Assembly: GCF_001647675.1 (NCBI RefSeq)
Contig: NZ_CP015594.1
Location: 62,001-126,000 of the forward strand
Reading direction: 5' to 3'
Source of the DNA: Acinetobacter sp. NCu2D-2
Lineage (GTDB): Bacteria > Pseudomonadota > Gammaproteobacteria > Pseudomonadales > Moraxellaceae
DNA length: 64,000 nt
The notes under the pieces are model-generated. The model was not told the DNA's origin, ran no database searches, and saw only the letters and a list, made by a program, of their open reading frames with translations. Made by a program: the position numbers and the translations under genes. How positions within the stretch are numbered: the first letter of the stretch is position 1; every line of letters starts with the position of its first letter. Below are positions 48,876 through 57,237 of this stretch, in pieces.

Positions 48876-49914
48876 GGCTTTGTTGCACAAACCTATCTGT
48901 AAAGGCTTTTTCAGCGATATAATTTCCAAATGAATAAGCCTACACAGAAAATCTACCGCACAACCAATTGGCCCGCATATAACCGAGCACTCATGAGTCG
49001 CGGAAATATTGCCATTTGGTTTGATCCTGCTACGCAATGGTATGCGCCATCAAAAGGCAAACAAGGGCGAAATCAAACCTACTCCGACGCAGCCATCCAA
49101 TGCTGCTTAATGATTAAATCCTTATTCCGTCTATCTTTACGTATGGTCACTGGCTTTGTGCAAAGTCTGATTAAACTTTGCGGATTAAATTGGACCGCAC
49201 CAGATTACAGTACGCTTTGTAGAAGACAAAAGCATATTGATATTGCAATCAGCTACCAAAAAAGTAGCGATGGGCTGCATCTACTCGTAGACTCTACAGG
49301 CATGAAGTTTCTAGGTGAGGGCGAATGGAAACGCAAGAAACATGGAGCTGAATATCGTCGCCAATGGCGTAAACTACATATTGGTATAGATGCCAAAATC
49401 CTACAAATACGCGCTATTCAGCTCACAACCAATAATGTCAGTGATTCACAGGTGCTTGGTGATTTACTTAATCAGATTCCACAAGATGAGCAGATTGACT
49501 CTGTTTATACCGATGGAGCTTATGACACCAAGCAATGCCGTCAGGTTATTGCAGATCGGCAAGCACATGCGGTGATTCCACCTAGAAAAAATGCGAAACC
49601 ATGGAAAGATACAAAAAGTAGCTCGCTAGAGCGAAATGAATTACTTCGAACAGTTAAACGTTTAGGCAGGACATTATGGAAAAAATGGTCAGGCTATCAT
49701 CGCCGCAGTTTGGTGGAAACCAAGATGCATTGCATCAAATTATTAGGCGATAAATTAATGGCAAGAAGCTTTCCTAGTCAGGTGAATGAAATTCATGCAC
49801 GTGTAGCAGTCCTCAACAGATTTACGGAATTAGGTCGACCACTTACCCAAGTTACGCCTTAAATTTGGCTCAATTAGGGGCGCTTTGCATTTCAAATCTT
49901 TGTGCAACAAAGCC
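48876..49914 (+). mobile_element. IS5-family element, IS903-like group
   Basis: Perfect 16-bp inverted repeats GGCTTTGTTGCACAAA at both ends and one transposase; 1039 bp. The 9-base flanks (AATAATCAG and TATCAAAAG) differ, so there is no target duplication; later deletion or recombination is likely. Confidence 0.85.
48930..49862 (+). CDS. IS5-family transposase (IS903-like)
   Basis: A 310-residue DDE transposase: WFDPATQWYAPSKGKQGRN, LLVDSTGMKFLGEGEW (first Asp), VYTDGAYDTKQCR (second Asp) and RRSLVETKMHCIKLLGDKLMAR (Glu). Intact. Confidence 0.92.
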   Translation: MNKPTQKIYRTTNWPAYNRALMSRGNIAIWFDPATQWYAPSKGKQGRNQTYSDAAIQCCLMIKSLFRLSLRMVTGFVQSLIKLCGLNWTAPDYSTLCRRQKHIDIAISYQKSSDGLHLLVDSTGMKFLGEGEWKRKKHGAEYRRQWRKLHIGIDAKILQIRAIQLTTNNVSDSQVLGDLLNQIPQDEQIDSVYTDGAYDTKQCRQVIADRQAHAVIPPRKNAKPWKDTKSSSLERNELLRTVKRLGRTLWKKWSGYHRRSLVETKMHCIKLLGDKLMARSFPSQVNEIHARVAVLNRFTELGRPLTQVTP

Positions 49915-50015
49915 TATCAAAAGCATAACAGAGCTTTTAAATATTTTGTCTATTTTTTATTCAGTTTGTTATTGTTATTTTGTTTAAATATGATACTGAA
50001 TGTAGTACACAGAAC

Positions 50016-50019
50016 GCAA
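50016..50019 (+). repeat. Right GCAA of a possible 4-bp target duplication
   Basis: Matches 39979-39982 and sits in the same codon context. Confidence 0.55.
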
Positions 50020-50193
50020 GCACCGAAAAATAATCAGCAGGTATGGCGTGAGCTTGAAGAAGCGACTCGTGCCATTGTGACCAAACAAAAATTAGATGTC
50101 TACGTTGTTACGGGTCCGATTTTTGCGGCTAAAAAATTAAAGACCATCGGTAAAGGCGTGATCGTACCGACCGCCACTTATAAAGCCATCTAT
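50016..50193 (+). pseudogene. DNA/RNA non-specific endonuclease, 3' part of the split gene
   Basis: The reading QAPKNNQQVWRELEEATRAIV...DVYVVTGPIFAAKKLKTIGKGVIVPTATYKAIY continues the nuclease fragment that ends at 39982. It contains the metal-binding Asn (30 residues after the catalytic His in the rejoined protein) and the Glu 8 residues later. It is cut again after KAIY by the IS200/IS605 element; the last third of the gene is not found to the right of that element. Confidence 0.85.
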
Positions 50194-50210
50194 CTTAAAG
50201 TGAAAGAGGA

Positions 50211-50234
50211 CTCCACCCGACAGTCAGGGTGGAG
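50211..50234 (+). repeat. Left-end hairpin of the IS200/IS605 element
   Basis: CTCCACCC and GGGTGGAG form a perfect 8-bp stem with loop GACAGTCA. These subterminal hairpins are the TnpA recognition sites. Confidence 0.75.
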
Positions 50235-50250
50235 GTGAATTTCAAGGATT

Positions 50251-50649
50251 TTAACCTTGTTGGTTTTCAATGTATTTTTTAATAATATCCAAAGGTGCGC
50301 CACCACAAGACCCTGCAAAATATGAGCGTGACCACAAAACAGGTTTTGCATAACTACCACGTAAATCCAAAAACTCATTTCTCATTCTTCTGCTTGTTAC
50401 TGATTTTAAGTTATTTACCAATTTACTGAGTTGAACTGTCGGTGGATACTGAATAAGCATGTGAACATGGTCAGCTTCACCATTACATTCCTTTAATTCC
50501 GCATCAAACTCTTTGCGGATTTCAGATGCACACTCAATAAAATACTTATGATGCAACTCACCTAGAATTTTCTTTCTGTACTTAGTAATAAACACTAAAT
50601 GTACATGCAAATTAAAGGCTGAATGTCGGTTTTTATATATTTCTGTCAT
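50251..50649 (-). CDS. tnpA: IS200/IS605 transposase TnpA (HUH, Y1)
   Basis: A 132-residue Y1 transposase. The HUH motif is in GEADHVHMLIQ, and the catalytic Tyr is in the C-terminal helix IIKKYIENQQ. It cuts single-stranded DNA at the IS ends. Intact. Confidence 0.93.
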   Translation of the reverse strand: MTEIYKNRHSAFNLHVHLVFITKYRKKILGELHHKYFIECASEIRKEFDAELKECNGEADHVHMLIQYPPTVQLSKLVNNLKSVTSRRMRNEFLDLRGSYAKPVLWSRSYFAGSCGGAPLDIIKKYIENQQG

Positions 50650-50707
50650 TGGTGAATGGCTTAATTAGTGGTAGTATTTATACATATTAACATATACACA
50701 CTCATTT

Positions 50708-52012
50708 ATGAAAATCAACAAAGCGTACAAATTTAGGCTTGAGCCTAATGCAGAACAGGAGCTTGTTTTAAACAAGTTGCTTGGTTCTGCACGTTTTGTT
50801 TGGAATCAGATATTGGCTGCATCATTCGAGATGCTTGCTAATAATGAGCGAATTAACAAAGTTAATTTAGTTAATAAAATCCCTGAATTGCGCAAAAAGC
50901 CTGAGTGTGCTTTTTTAGAAAACAGTTCAAATGGTGTCTCACTTCAACAAAAAGTTCGTGATCTTGGTGATGCTTGGGGTAAATTCTTCGATAAAAAAGA
51001 ACAAGCCAAGCTAAAGCAAAAACCATTCAAAGCTAAGAAGCCAAAATTTTTTAAATTACCCGATGGTAATGAAATTCAACTTAGACCACTCATGCCACGA
51101 TTCAAGAAAAAATCAGATGGTTATGATTCAATTCGTATTGTTCAATTTAATAGGTATTGTTGGGTTAAAGGCAACCAAGTTAAATTGCCTAGTGATATTG
51201 GCGTTGTAAAATTTAGAAAATCACAAGATATTTTAGGCGAGATTAAGAACGCCACAATCTCAAAGCATGTTGGCAAGTGGTATATCTCTTTTGGTGTTGA
51301 AAACACAATTGAAACACCAATTCACCCATCTAAATCAGCTATTGGTGTTGATCTTGGCATCAAGAAATTGGTCACAACCTCTAATGGTCAGGTATTCAAC
51401 CCGATCAATAGTTTTAAAGCCAATCAAGTGAAATTAGCTAGACTTCAACGCAAGTTGAAAAAGAAAACCAAGTTCAGTGAAAATTGGAAAAAACTTAATT
51501 TAAAAGTTAATAAACTACATCATCATATTGCCAATATTCGGCATGACTACTTGCACAAAGTCACTACAACTCTCAGCAAAAACCACGCAATGATCGTAGT
51601 TGAGGACTTAAAAGTAGCTAATATGTCGAAGTCTGCAAAAGGCTCAATTGAGAAAAAAGGAAAGAATGTTAAAGCCAAATCAGGCTTAAACAAATCAATC
51701 CTAGATCAAGGGTGGTCAATGCTTGTTGATATGTTGGAGTATAAGCAACAATGGCGAGGTGGCTTACTTGTTAAAGTTGACCCTAAATATACAAGTCAGA
51801 CTTGTAGTTCATGTGGTCATGTTGCAAAAGAAAATAGGCTCACTCAGGCAAACTTTAACTGTATTGAGTGTGGTTTTAGCGAGAATGCGGATATAAATGC
51901 TTCTCGCAATATTTTGGCGGTGGGACACACCGTTTTGTCTGTGGAGGGTGGATGCGGTAAAGGTCGCCTTGTGAAGCAGAAAGCAAGCGAAATCCGTGAG
52001 GGAGTCGCCTAA
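50708..52012 (+). CDS. tnpB: RNA-guided nuclease TnpB
   Basis: A 434-residue TnpB. The split RuvC site is complete: D215 in IGVDLGIKK, E299 in IVVEDLKV and D395 in NADINASRN. The zinc finger is complete (C366/C369 in CSSCGH and C385/C388 in CIECGF), and an N-terminal WED-like domain begins NKAYKFRLEPNAEQE. It should cleave DNA with an omega RNA copied from the right end of the IS and the flank beyond it. Confidence 0.93.
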   Translation: MKINKAYKFRLEPNAEQELVLNKLLGSARFVWNQILAASFEMLANNERINKVNLVNKIPELRKKPECAFLENSSNGVSLQQKVRDLGDAWGKFFDKKEQAKLKQKPFKAKKPKFFKLPDGNEIQLRPLMPRFKKKSDGYDSIRIVQFNRYCWVKGNQVKLPSDIGVVKFRKSQDILGEIKNATISKHVGKWYISFGVENTIETPIHPSKSAIGVDLGIKKLVTTSNGQVFNPINSFKANQVKLARLQRKLKKKTKFSENWKKLNLKVNKLHHHIANIRHDYLHKVTTTLSKNHAMIVVEDLKVANMSKSAKGSIEKKGKNVKAKSGLNKSILDQGWSMLVDMLEYKQQWRGGLLVKVDPKYTSQTCSSCGHVAKENRLTQANFNCIECGFSENADINASRNILAVGHTVLSVEGGCGKGRLVKQKASEIREGVA

Positions 52013-52092
52013 GAGCTTTTGCTTTTAGAATCCTCCACTTGAGCTAGTCGAAAGTGGTGGGAGTGTGTCAAACATTCAGCAAGATATTTATC
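51930..52092 (+). ncRNA. Probable omega RNA scaffold and guide of TnpB
   Basis: By family knowledge, TnpB guide RNAs span the 3' end of tnpB and the IS right end, with the guide taken from flanking DNA. Here the scaffold would end at TCAA (52071) and the guide would begin at 52072. The hairpin CCACTT / AAGTGG lies at 52034-52057. The 5' end is a guess. Confidence 0.4.
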
Positions 52093-52189
52093 CATAAGCT
52101 ATTTTCCTTGTTGTTTTAATTTATTGTTGTTGATTGTTTTTTGAACTTTTTCAGTTTATTTAATTAGCTCGATGATCACAACGACTATT

Positions 52190-53197
52190 TTAAAGGGTTA
52201 AACTATTTTGAATGCGCCATTGCTGTGGTGTCAGCTTGGTCCATTGTTTAAATGCCCGTTGAAATGCACTTTGTTCTGAATAGCCTAATAGCAACGCAAT
52301 TTCTTGAAGGCTTAAATTGGCATCTTTTAAGTATTCGGTAGCCATCATGCAGCGTATTTCCTGCATGCGCTGTTGATAGGTTTTGCCTTGCATTTGTAAA
52401 TGGCGTTGCAACTGTCTGACTGACATATTCATTTGCTTTGCGATATGTTCAATTTGGAACATATTTTTTTGCAAGCCCGTTAAAATCGCTTGTTGTAAGC
52501 GATGATCAGCGGGGCGGGTATTTGGCAGTTGTTCCAAAAGTGCTTCGGCTTGCTGTCTTAATAATTGTTGTAAAGTTTGATCGCCTTTTTTTAATGGTCG
52601 ATTCAGTTCCGATACCGCCATTAAAACTTGTGTTTTCGCCTGACCAAAACGGACTTTGCAGCGGAAGTATTGTTCATAGACTAAGGTGTGTTTTGCGCTT
52701 TGATGCTGAAAATGAATTTCTTTTAAACGGATGTCTTGAATATCGAGAATCGATTTTAAAAATTCCATCATCAATGCAATCGCAATCTCATCAGTAATTT
52801 GCGCCGTCATATTAAAGGGAATTTCGTCCCAAGCGATGGATAAAAAATCATCCTGAACCGAGACTTGAAGTGGAGTACCGTCATAAACCAAACGATGATA
52901 GTCATGGTAACGCATTAGGGCATCGCCTAAAGTTTCGCAGGACAGAACGACATAGGCCAAAATACCCAGATGCTTCGGTTGAACCAAAGCAGCAATTTCC
53001 AGTCCTAGTCCAGGGCGTTGTAATTGTTGGTCTAAAGCGACCAGTAAATCACGCCAAATCACATAATCGAAACGATCAACATTCTGAATATCTTTGAGTT
53101 TTTTGGGAATCTCTACGCCTTTATGCTCATAATAGGCATAGAGCAAGTGGGCTAAGCCACCATAAATTGATCCTACATAATCACTAGAAACTTGCAT
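52190..53197 (-). CDS. AraC-family transcriptional regulator
   Basis: A 335-residue regulator with an N-terminal arabinose-binding-like effector domain of the OruR/GliR type (PGLGLEIAALVQPKHLGILAYVVLS) and a C-terminal AraC double helix-turn-helix (IEHIAKQMNMSVRQLQRHLQ... ALLLGYSEQSAFQRAFKQWTKLTPQQWR). It is divergent from the hydroxylase gene 109 bases away, its likely target. Confidence 0.9.
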   Translation of the reverse strand: MQVSSDYVGSIYGGLAHLLYAYYEHKGVEIPKKLKDIQNVDRFDYVIWRDLLVALDQQLQRPGLGLEIAALVQPKHLGILAYVVLSCETLGDALMRYHDYHRLVYDGTPLQVSVQDDFLSIAWDEIPFNMTAQITDEIAIALMMEFLKSILDIQDIRLKEIHFQHQSAKHTLVYEQYFRCKVRFGQAKTQVLMAVSELNRPLKKGDQTLQQLLRQQAEALLEQLPNTRPADHRLQQAILTGLQKNMFQIEHIAKQMNMSVRQLQRHLQMQGKTYQQRMQEIRCMMATEYLKDANLSLQEIALLLGYSEQSAFQRAFKQWTKLTPQQWRIQNSLTL

Positions 53198-53306
53198 TTA
53201 TAATTCTTTTATTCTGTCGTGTTTTGTCAATCATATTCATTTTTTTGGTCAATATCTAGTCTTTCATATTGCTTATAGTGAAATAAGCGATTAGGAGGAC
53301 CAACAT

Positions 53307-53918
53307 ATGTGGAAAGGATTTATTGCAGGGCTTGTTGTCGCCAATGGTTTTGAATGGGTCGCACACAAATATGTTTTGCATGGTGTGCATCGTCAGGGTA
53401 AAACACGCTTTAGCCCTGTGCCCAAAAGTATGCGTTCGCATTGGGAGCACCATCGCGAAGTTCGCAAAACCTCTTTTTTTGATCATGGTTATGTGGAGGG
53501 TTTATCCAACTGGCGAACCATGAATGAAGTGCAGTCACTTGCTGTGGTGGTCGGTGTTTTCGGTTTGGCTTTTTATCCTTTTTCAAAAGGCATGGCTTTA
53601 TCAACCGTTTATAGTGCATGTAACTATTATTATATCCATCGACATGCACACTTAGAGCCTGAGTGGGCGATGAAAAAAATCCCATGGCATTATGATCATC
53701 ATATGAATAGTAATCAGGATGCGAACTGGTGTGTGACCAAACCTTGGTTTGATTATGTGATGGGAACGCGTGTGATTTCTTCTCCTGAATTACAGGAAAA
53801 CAATCCTTTGGGCATCGCATTACCAAAAAGAATCTCAAATTTACTGAATCAGGTTGTTAAGCGTTATCGACCAGTGAAGTGGACAGTTAAACAAGACAGG
53901 TTTTCAATAAGTTCCTAA
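53307..53918 (+). CDS. Fatty acid hydroxylase/sterol desaturase family protein
   Basis: A 203-residue membrane protein with the di-iron histidine clusters of this superfamily: HKYVLH, HWEHH, HRHAH and HYDHH. A start at 53307 follows AGGAGG with a short gap. It probably hydroxylates a lipid, but the substrate is unknown. The divergent AraC-type regulator suggests inducible control. Confidence 0.85.
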   Translation: MWKGFIAGLVVANGFEWVAHKYVLHGVHRQGKTRFSPVPKSMRSHWEHHREVRKTSFFDHGYVEGLSNWRTMNEVQSLAVVVGVFGLAFYPFSKGMALSTVYSACNYYYIHRHAHLEPEWAMKKIPWHYDHHMNSNQDANWCVTKPWFDYVMGTRVISSPELQENNPLGIALPKRISNLLNQVVKRYRPVKWTVKQDRFSISS

Positions 53919-53989
53919 ACAATAAGCTAAATTTTTTAAAAATGTCGTCATTTGTCAATAAATTGTTCAGCTATTGTCAATCCTAGCTA

Positions 53990-54129
53990 ACAAATATGCC
54001 CTATATTTGCTTTGTCCAAGAATCTTTAGTCAGTTCTTGGTACTGGAGTGAGAGCTTCACCTATTCTGAATACCAAGTGCTGTAGTCTTTCTTGGTTTTG
54101 ATAAGGAGTCGAAAGGCTCCTTTTTTTTA
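53990..54129 (+). ncRNA. Structured leader or small RNA candidate before a terminator
   Basis: After the hydroxylase stop the plus strand holds nested stems: CCAAGAA / TTCTTGG (near 54018-54043), ACCAAG / CTTGGT (near 54072-54096) and the final terminator. This is more structure than a simple 3' end needs. A small RNA, independent or processed from the hydroxylase transcript, is possible. Confidence 0.3.
54103..54129 (+). terminator. Terminator after the hydroxylase gene
   Basis: AAGGAG (54103-54108) pairs with CTCCTT (54117-54122), followed by a T-run. Confidence 0.8.
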
Positions 54130-54144
54130 TGCTTAATTTTGTGC

Positions 54145-54175
54145 ACAAAAAAAAGAGTGCCGAAGCACTCTTTCC
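54145..54175 (-). terminator. hisF terminator
   Basis: AAAGAGTGC pairs with GCACTCTTT around a CGAA loop; on the minus strand it is followed by T-rich DNA. Confidence 0.85.
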
Positions 54176-54192
54176 TAAAAAATGGTCTTCAA

Positions 54193-54951
54193 TTAAAGAC
54201 GCATTTCAATCCCTTGCTCAGCAAGATATTTTTTCGCTTCGGGAATCGTATGCTGACCAAAGTGGAAAATTGACGCCGCCAATACTGCGTCTGCACCACC
54301 TTGAATAATGCCGTCCGCCAAGTGTTGTAAGTTCCCCACACCACCAGACGCAATCGTTGGAATGGTGACACGGTCGTTGATTGCACGCATTAAAGCGAGG
54401 TCATAACCTGCTTTAGTACCATCTGCATCCATCGAAGTGACAAGTAATTCACCTGCACCGAAGTCTGCCATTTTCACCGCCCATTCAATTGCATCAATGC
54501 CTGTTTCTTTACGACCGCCGTGGGTAAAGATTTCCCATTTATTCTCGCCAGTTTTTTTGGCATCAATCGCAACCACGATACACTGCGCACCGAAACGTTG
54601 AGAGGCTTCTTGTACGAATTCAGGGTTATAAATCGCAGCTGAGTTAATCGAAACTTTGTCTGCACCTGCGTTTAACAGTAGGCGAATATCTTCAACTTTA
54701 CGGACACCACCACCGACTGTTAATGGTACGAAGACTGATTCAGCCATACGTTCTACAGTACGATAGGTCGTGTCGCGTCCATGATGTGTAGCGGTAATAT
54801 CAAGGAAAGTAATTTCATCGGCACCTTGTTCGTTATAACGACGTGCAACCTCAACCGGGTCACCTGCATCACGAATATCAAGGAATTGAACACCCTTCAC
54901 CACACGACCATTGTCAACGTCGAGGCAAGGAATAATACGTTTAGCTAGCAT
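54193..54951 (-). CDS. hisF: Imidazole glycerol phosphate synthase, cyclase subunit
   Basis: A 252-residue TIM barrel starting [21 protein letters not shown]. The catalytic Asp residues lie in the first strand (CLDVD) and in [16 protein letters not shown]; phosphate loops are PLTVGGGVR and IASGGVGN. With HisH it makes imidazole glycerol phosphate and AICAR in histidine synthesis. HisA, the preceding enzyme, is encoded 6.8 kb away. ATG 54951 was chosen over the 54963 extension. Confidence 0.95.
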   Translation of the reverse strand: MLAKRIIPCLDVDNGRVVKGVQFLDIRDAGDPVEVARRYNEQGADEITFLDITATHHGRDTTYRTVERMAESVFVPLTVGGGVRKVEDIRLLLNAGADKVSINSAAIYNPEFVQEASQRFGAQCIVVAIDAKKTGENKWEIFTHGGRKETGIDAIEWAVKMADFGAGELLVTSMDADGTKAGYDLALMRAINDRVTIPTIASGGVGNLQHLADGIIQGGADAVLAASIFHFGQHTIPEAKKYLAEQGIEMRL

Positions 54952-55064
54952 AAATTTTTCCAATTATTACAGCCGATTATGAAACTCACCCACGCAAGCG
55001 CTACACCTTGGCAGATGGAAACGGTATTCTAGCAAACTTATGTAAGTTTTTTCGCAGGTTTTCT

Positions 55065-56012
55065 ATGTCGGTTTATACCACTTTGTCTTTAAAGGAAGTT
55101 CAGGATTTTGCAGCGCCGTATGGTTTAAAGGCGATTGATCTGATTCCCATTCAAGGCGGTATTCAAAATACCAACTACTTTTTAGTCTGCGAAGATGCGC
55201 AATATGTATTAACTGTATTTGAAGATATGGACGAACAAGCGGCAGGGGAACTCGTGCCTGTGCTTGAGTGTTTGGGTGCGGCTGGTGTAGCTGTACCTGT
55301 GCCGTTATCCCATTCAGGTAAAGCCATTCACAGTATTAAAAATAAACCTGCGCAAATCGCACCACGTATGATGGGAGAACATCCCATGCCATCGACCCTA
55401 GCGCAAGCTGAAGCGATTGCGGTAGCGCAAGCGAAAATGCATGTAGCATTACAGGACTTTAAACTCGAACGTAATTTCGTACGCGATCATGCCTATTGGT
55501 ATGGTGTGGCACAGGCAATTAAGCCAAGCCTGAATGATGCCGATAAAGCACTGCTCAGTAAATTGCTTGGCTTATATGAAGCCATGACTGCGGTATATCC
55601 GAATCGTCCACGTGGGTTTATCCATTCTGATTTATTCCGTGACAATACCTTATTTGATGGCGATCAACTGAATGGCATTCTCGATTTTTACGAGATGAAC
55701 TATGATGAATTGCTGTTTGATATTGCGATTACCTTAAATGACTTTTGTACCGAATATCCTGATGTCACTTTAAACGAGCAAAAAGCGGTGGCTTTCCTCA
55801 ATGCCTATGAAACGGTACGTCCTTTAACTGCGGATGAAAAAGCGTGTTTAGAGTTGTATTTGGCCATGGCAGCAGGGCGTTTTTGGATGATGCGTTTACA
55901 AGTAGCGCAACGCAATGCTGAGTTGGGTCGTACCGGCGATGATATTTTGCAAAAAAATCCAATCGAGATGCGTAATATGTTGATTGAGCGTTTAAAATTC
56001 GTCACCGCTTAA
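55065..56012 (+). CDS. thrB: Homoserine kinase (APH-fold type)
   Basis: A 315-residue kinase of the aminoglycoside-phosphotransferase fold, the ThrB type used by pseudomonads and Acinetobacter. It begins MSVYTTLSLKEVQDF; the nucleotide region IQGGIQNTNYFL, catalytic loop GFIHSDLFRDNTLF and metal-binding LDFYEMNYDELLFDIA are present. It phosphorylates homoserine for threonine synthesis. It is divergent from hisF. The open frame extends to 55008, but the family start is at 55065. Confidence 0.92.
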   Translation: MSVYTTLSLKEVQDFAAPYGLKAIDLIPIQGGIQNTNYFLVCEDAQYVLTVFEDMDEQAAGELVPVLECLGAAGVAVPVPLSHSGKAIHSIKNKPAQIAPRMMGEHPMPSTLAQAEAIAVAQAKMHVALQDFKLERNFVRDHAYWYGVAQAIKPSLNDADKALLSKLLGLYEAMTAVYPNRPRGFIHSDLFRDNTLFDGDQLNGILDFYEMNYDELLFDIAITLNDFCTEYPDVTLNEQKAVAFLNAYETVRPLTADEKACLELYLAMAAGRFWMMRLQVAQRNAELGRTGDDILQKNPIEMRNMLIERLKFVTA

Positions 56013-56046
56013 TTCAATTCATTTTAAAAATATAAGGATAGGGAAC

Positions 56047-56670
56047 ATGCGCGATCAGGGACGTTTAGTGGAATGGTTTGATGACAAAGGCTATGGCTTT
56101 ATTCAACCGAATGACCCTGCCAAAGATTGCGTATTTCTACATATCAAAAGCTTTGCCAAGCCCGGCCCGCGTCCAATCGTGGGCTGTGCTTTGGACTACA
56201 CCGTCATATTAGATGAACGTGGTCGCTATAGTGCACAGCAAGTGATGTACTTGAAAGCATCACAGACCAAAACTGCGCAGAAAAAGAAACCGAGCTATGC
56301 GCAGCAAAAAGCCAAGCTGCAGCCGATGCAAATTGCCTGTGTAGTGTATATTTTATTTTTAGCTGCCGTCACTTTGGGCGGTTTGTTGAGTGGAATTGTT
56401 CTGTTATTTATCAGTATTATCAATGCTATGACCTATTGGTTTTATGCGCAAGATAAAGAAGCAGCGCAGTTGGGAAATCGCCGGGTACCTGAAAATACCT
56501 TGCACCTGTTGTCTTTTTTAGGTGGATGGCCGGCAGCATGGTTGGCACAGCAAAAACTGCGACATAAAACACAAAAACAACCATTTCGTCAGATTTATTT
56601 TTGTACTATAGCTTTTCATATCATTCTAATTATATGGCTAATTTCACCTTTGAATCCTTTTACGTTCTGA
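56047..56670 (+). CDS. Cold-shock-domain and DUF1294 membrane protein
   Basis: A 207-residue fusion. Residues 1-70 form a cold-shock domain (QGRLVEWFDDKGYGFIQPNDPAKDCVFLHIKSF) that could bind RNA or DNA. After a basic linker, a DUF1294 domain has membrane helices and the NRRVPENTLHLLSFLGGWPAAWLAQQ motif. A ribosome site (AAGGATAGGGAAC) precedes the ATG. It is followed by another small membrane protein gene after 21 bases. Confidence 0.88.
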   Translation: MRDQGRLVEWFDDKGYGFIQPNDPAKDCVFLHIKSFAKPGPRPIVGCALDYTVILDERGRYSAQQVMYLKASQTKTAQKKKPSYAQQKAKLQPMQIACVVYILFLAAVTLGGLLSGIVLLFISIINAMTYWFYAQDKEAAQLGNRRVPENTLHLLSFLGGWPAAWLAQQKLRHKTQKQPFRQIYFCTIAFHIILIIWLISPLNPFTF

Positions 56671-56691
56671 GGTGAATGATAAGGAGCGTAC

Positions 56692-57090
56692 ATGAATTAT
56701 TCGATTGATAAAGACTCAAATCGCACCTTAACTTTGATTCTTTATGTGTTGTATATCATTGCGATTTTTACCGGTGGCTTACTTGCGGTGATCGCTTTAA
56801 TCATTAATTATGTCAAACGTAGTGATGTCAAAGGGTCTATTTTTGAAAGTCACTTTACTTGGCAAATTCGCACCTTTTGGTGGTATCTCATTTGGAACGT
56901 GATTGCCTTTATTCCTTTCATATTTTTATTCTTTACCGGTGAAAATCCCGATCTCTTTGCTGGTGTTGCTTTGGGCGCAACAGTCTTCTGCGTTGGCGTG
57001 ATTTTCTTTGCATGGGTTTGGATTGTCTATCGTGCCATTCGCGGTATCATGCGTTTGAATGATAATTTACCGATGTATCAAGCGTCATAA
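56692..57090 (+). CDS. Small integral membrane protein (DUF4870-like)
   Basis: A 132-residue protein with three or four membrane helices. The pattern ILYVLYIIAIFTGGLLAVIALIINYVKR, then SHFTWQIRTFWW, resembles DUF4870-type proteins. AAGGAG stands before the ATG. It probably shares a transcript with the preceding gene. Function unknown. Confidence 0.8.
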   Translation: MNYSIDKDSNRTLTLILYVLYIIAIFTGGLLAVIALIINYVKRSDVKGSIFESHFTWQIRTFWWYLIWNVIAFIPFIFLFFTGENPDLFAGVALGATVFCVGVIFFAWVWIVYRAIRGIMRLNDNLPMYQAS

Positions 57091-57107
57091 CCAACTTAGT
57101 GACAATG

Positions 57108-57135
57108 AAAGAGCAGCTTTAACTGCTCTTTTTTT
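57108..57135 (+). terminator. Terminator
   Basis: AAAGAGCAG pairs with CTGCTCTTT, followed by T. Confidence 0.85.
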
Positions 57136-57237
57136 ATTTCTTTTGATTCTGACACTAAGAAGTGCACCAATATCTTGCATACACGGAACATTTGAGTACA
57201 CGTTTTAATAATAGAAATAATTCTTTCATCTATAAAC

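Larger units (their letters stand above)
39983..50015. mobile_element. 10-kb insertion within the nuclease gene (island candidate)
   Basis: The sequence 39983-50015 lies between the two halves of one open frame. It is flanked by GCAA direct repeats, and its ends carry a short inverted match (TTCTGT at 39984; TTCTGT on the minus strand at 50014). Much of its content is AT-rich and nuclease-related. No integrase or transposase sits at the very ends; several IS elements inside it came later or mediated its assembly. Whether it moved as one unit is inference. Confidence 0.5.
50195..52071 (+). mobile_element. IS200/IS605-family element with tnpA and tnpB
   Basis: Divergent tnpA (-) and tnpB (+) lie between a left-end hairpin (50211-50234) and a right-end hairpin ending in TCAA at 52071. 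The left boundary is set to within a few bases, where the nuclease reading stops. The right end is identical to bases 1-57. Such elements make no target duplication. Confidence 0.85.
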
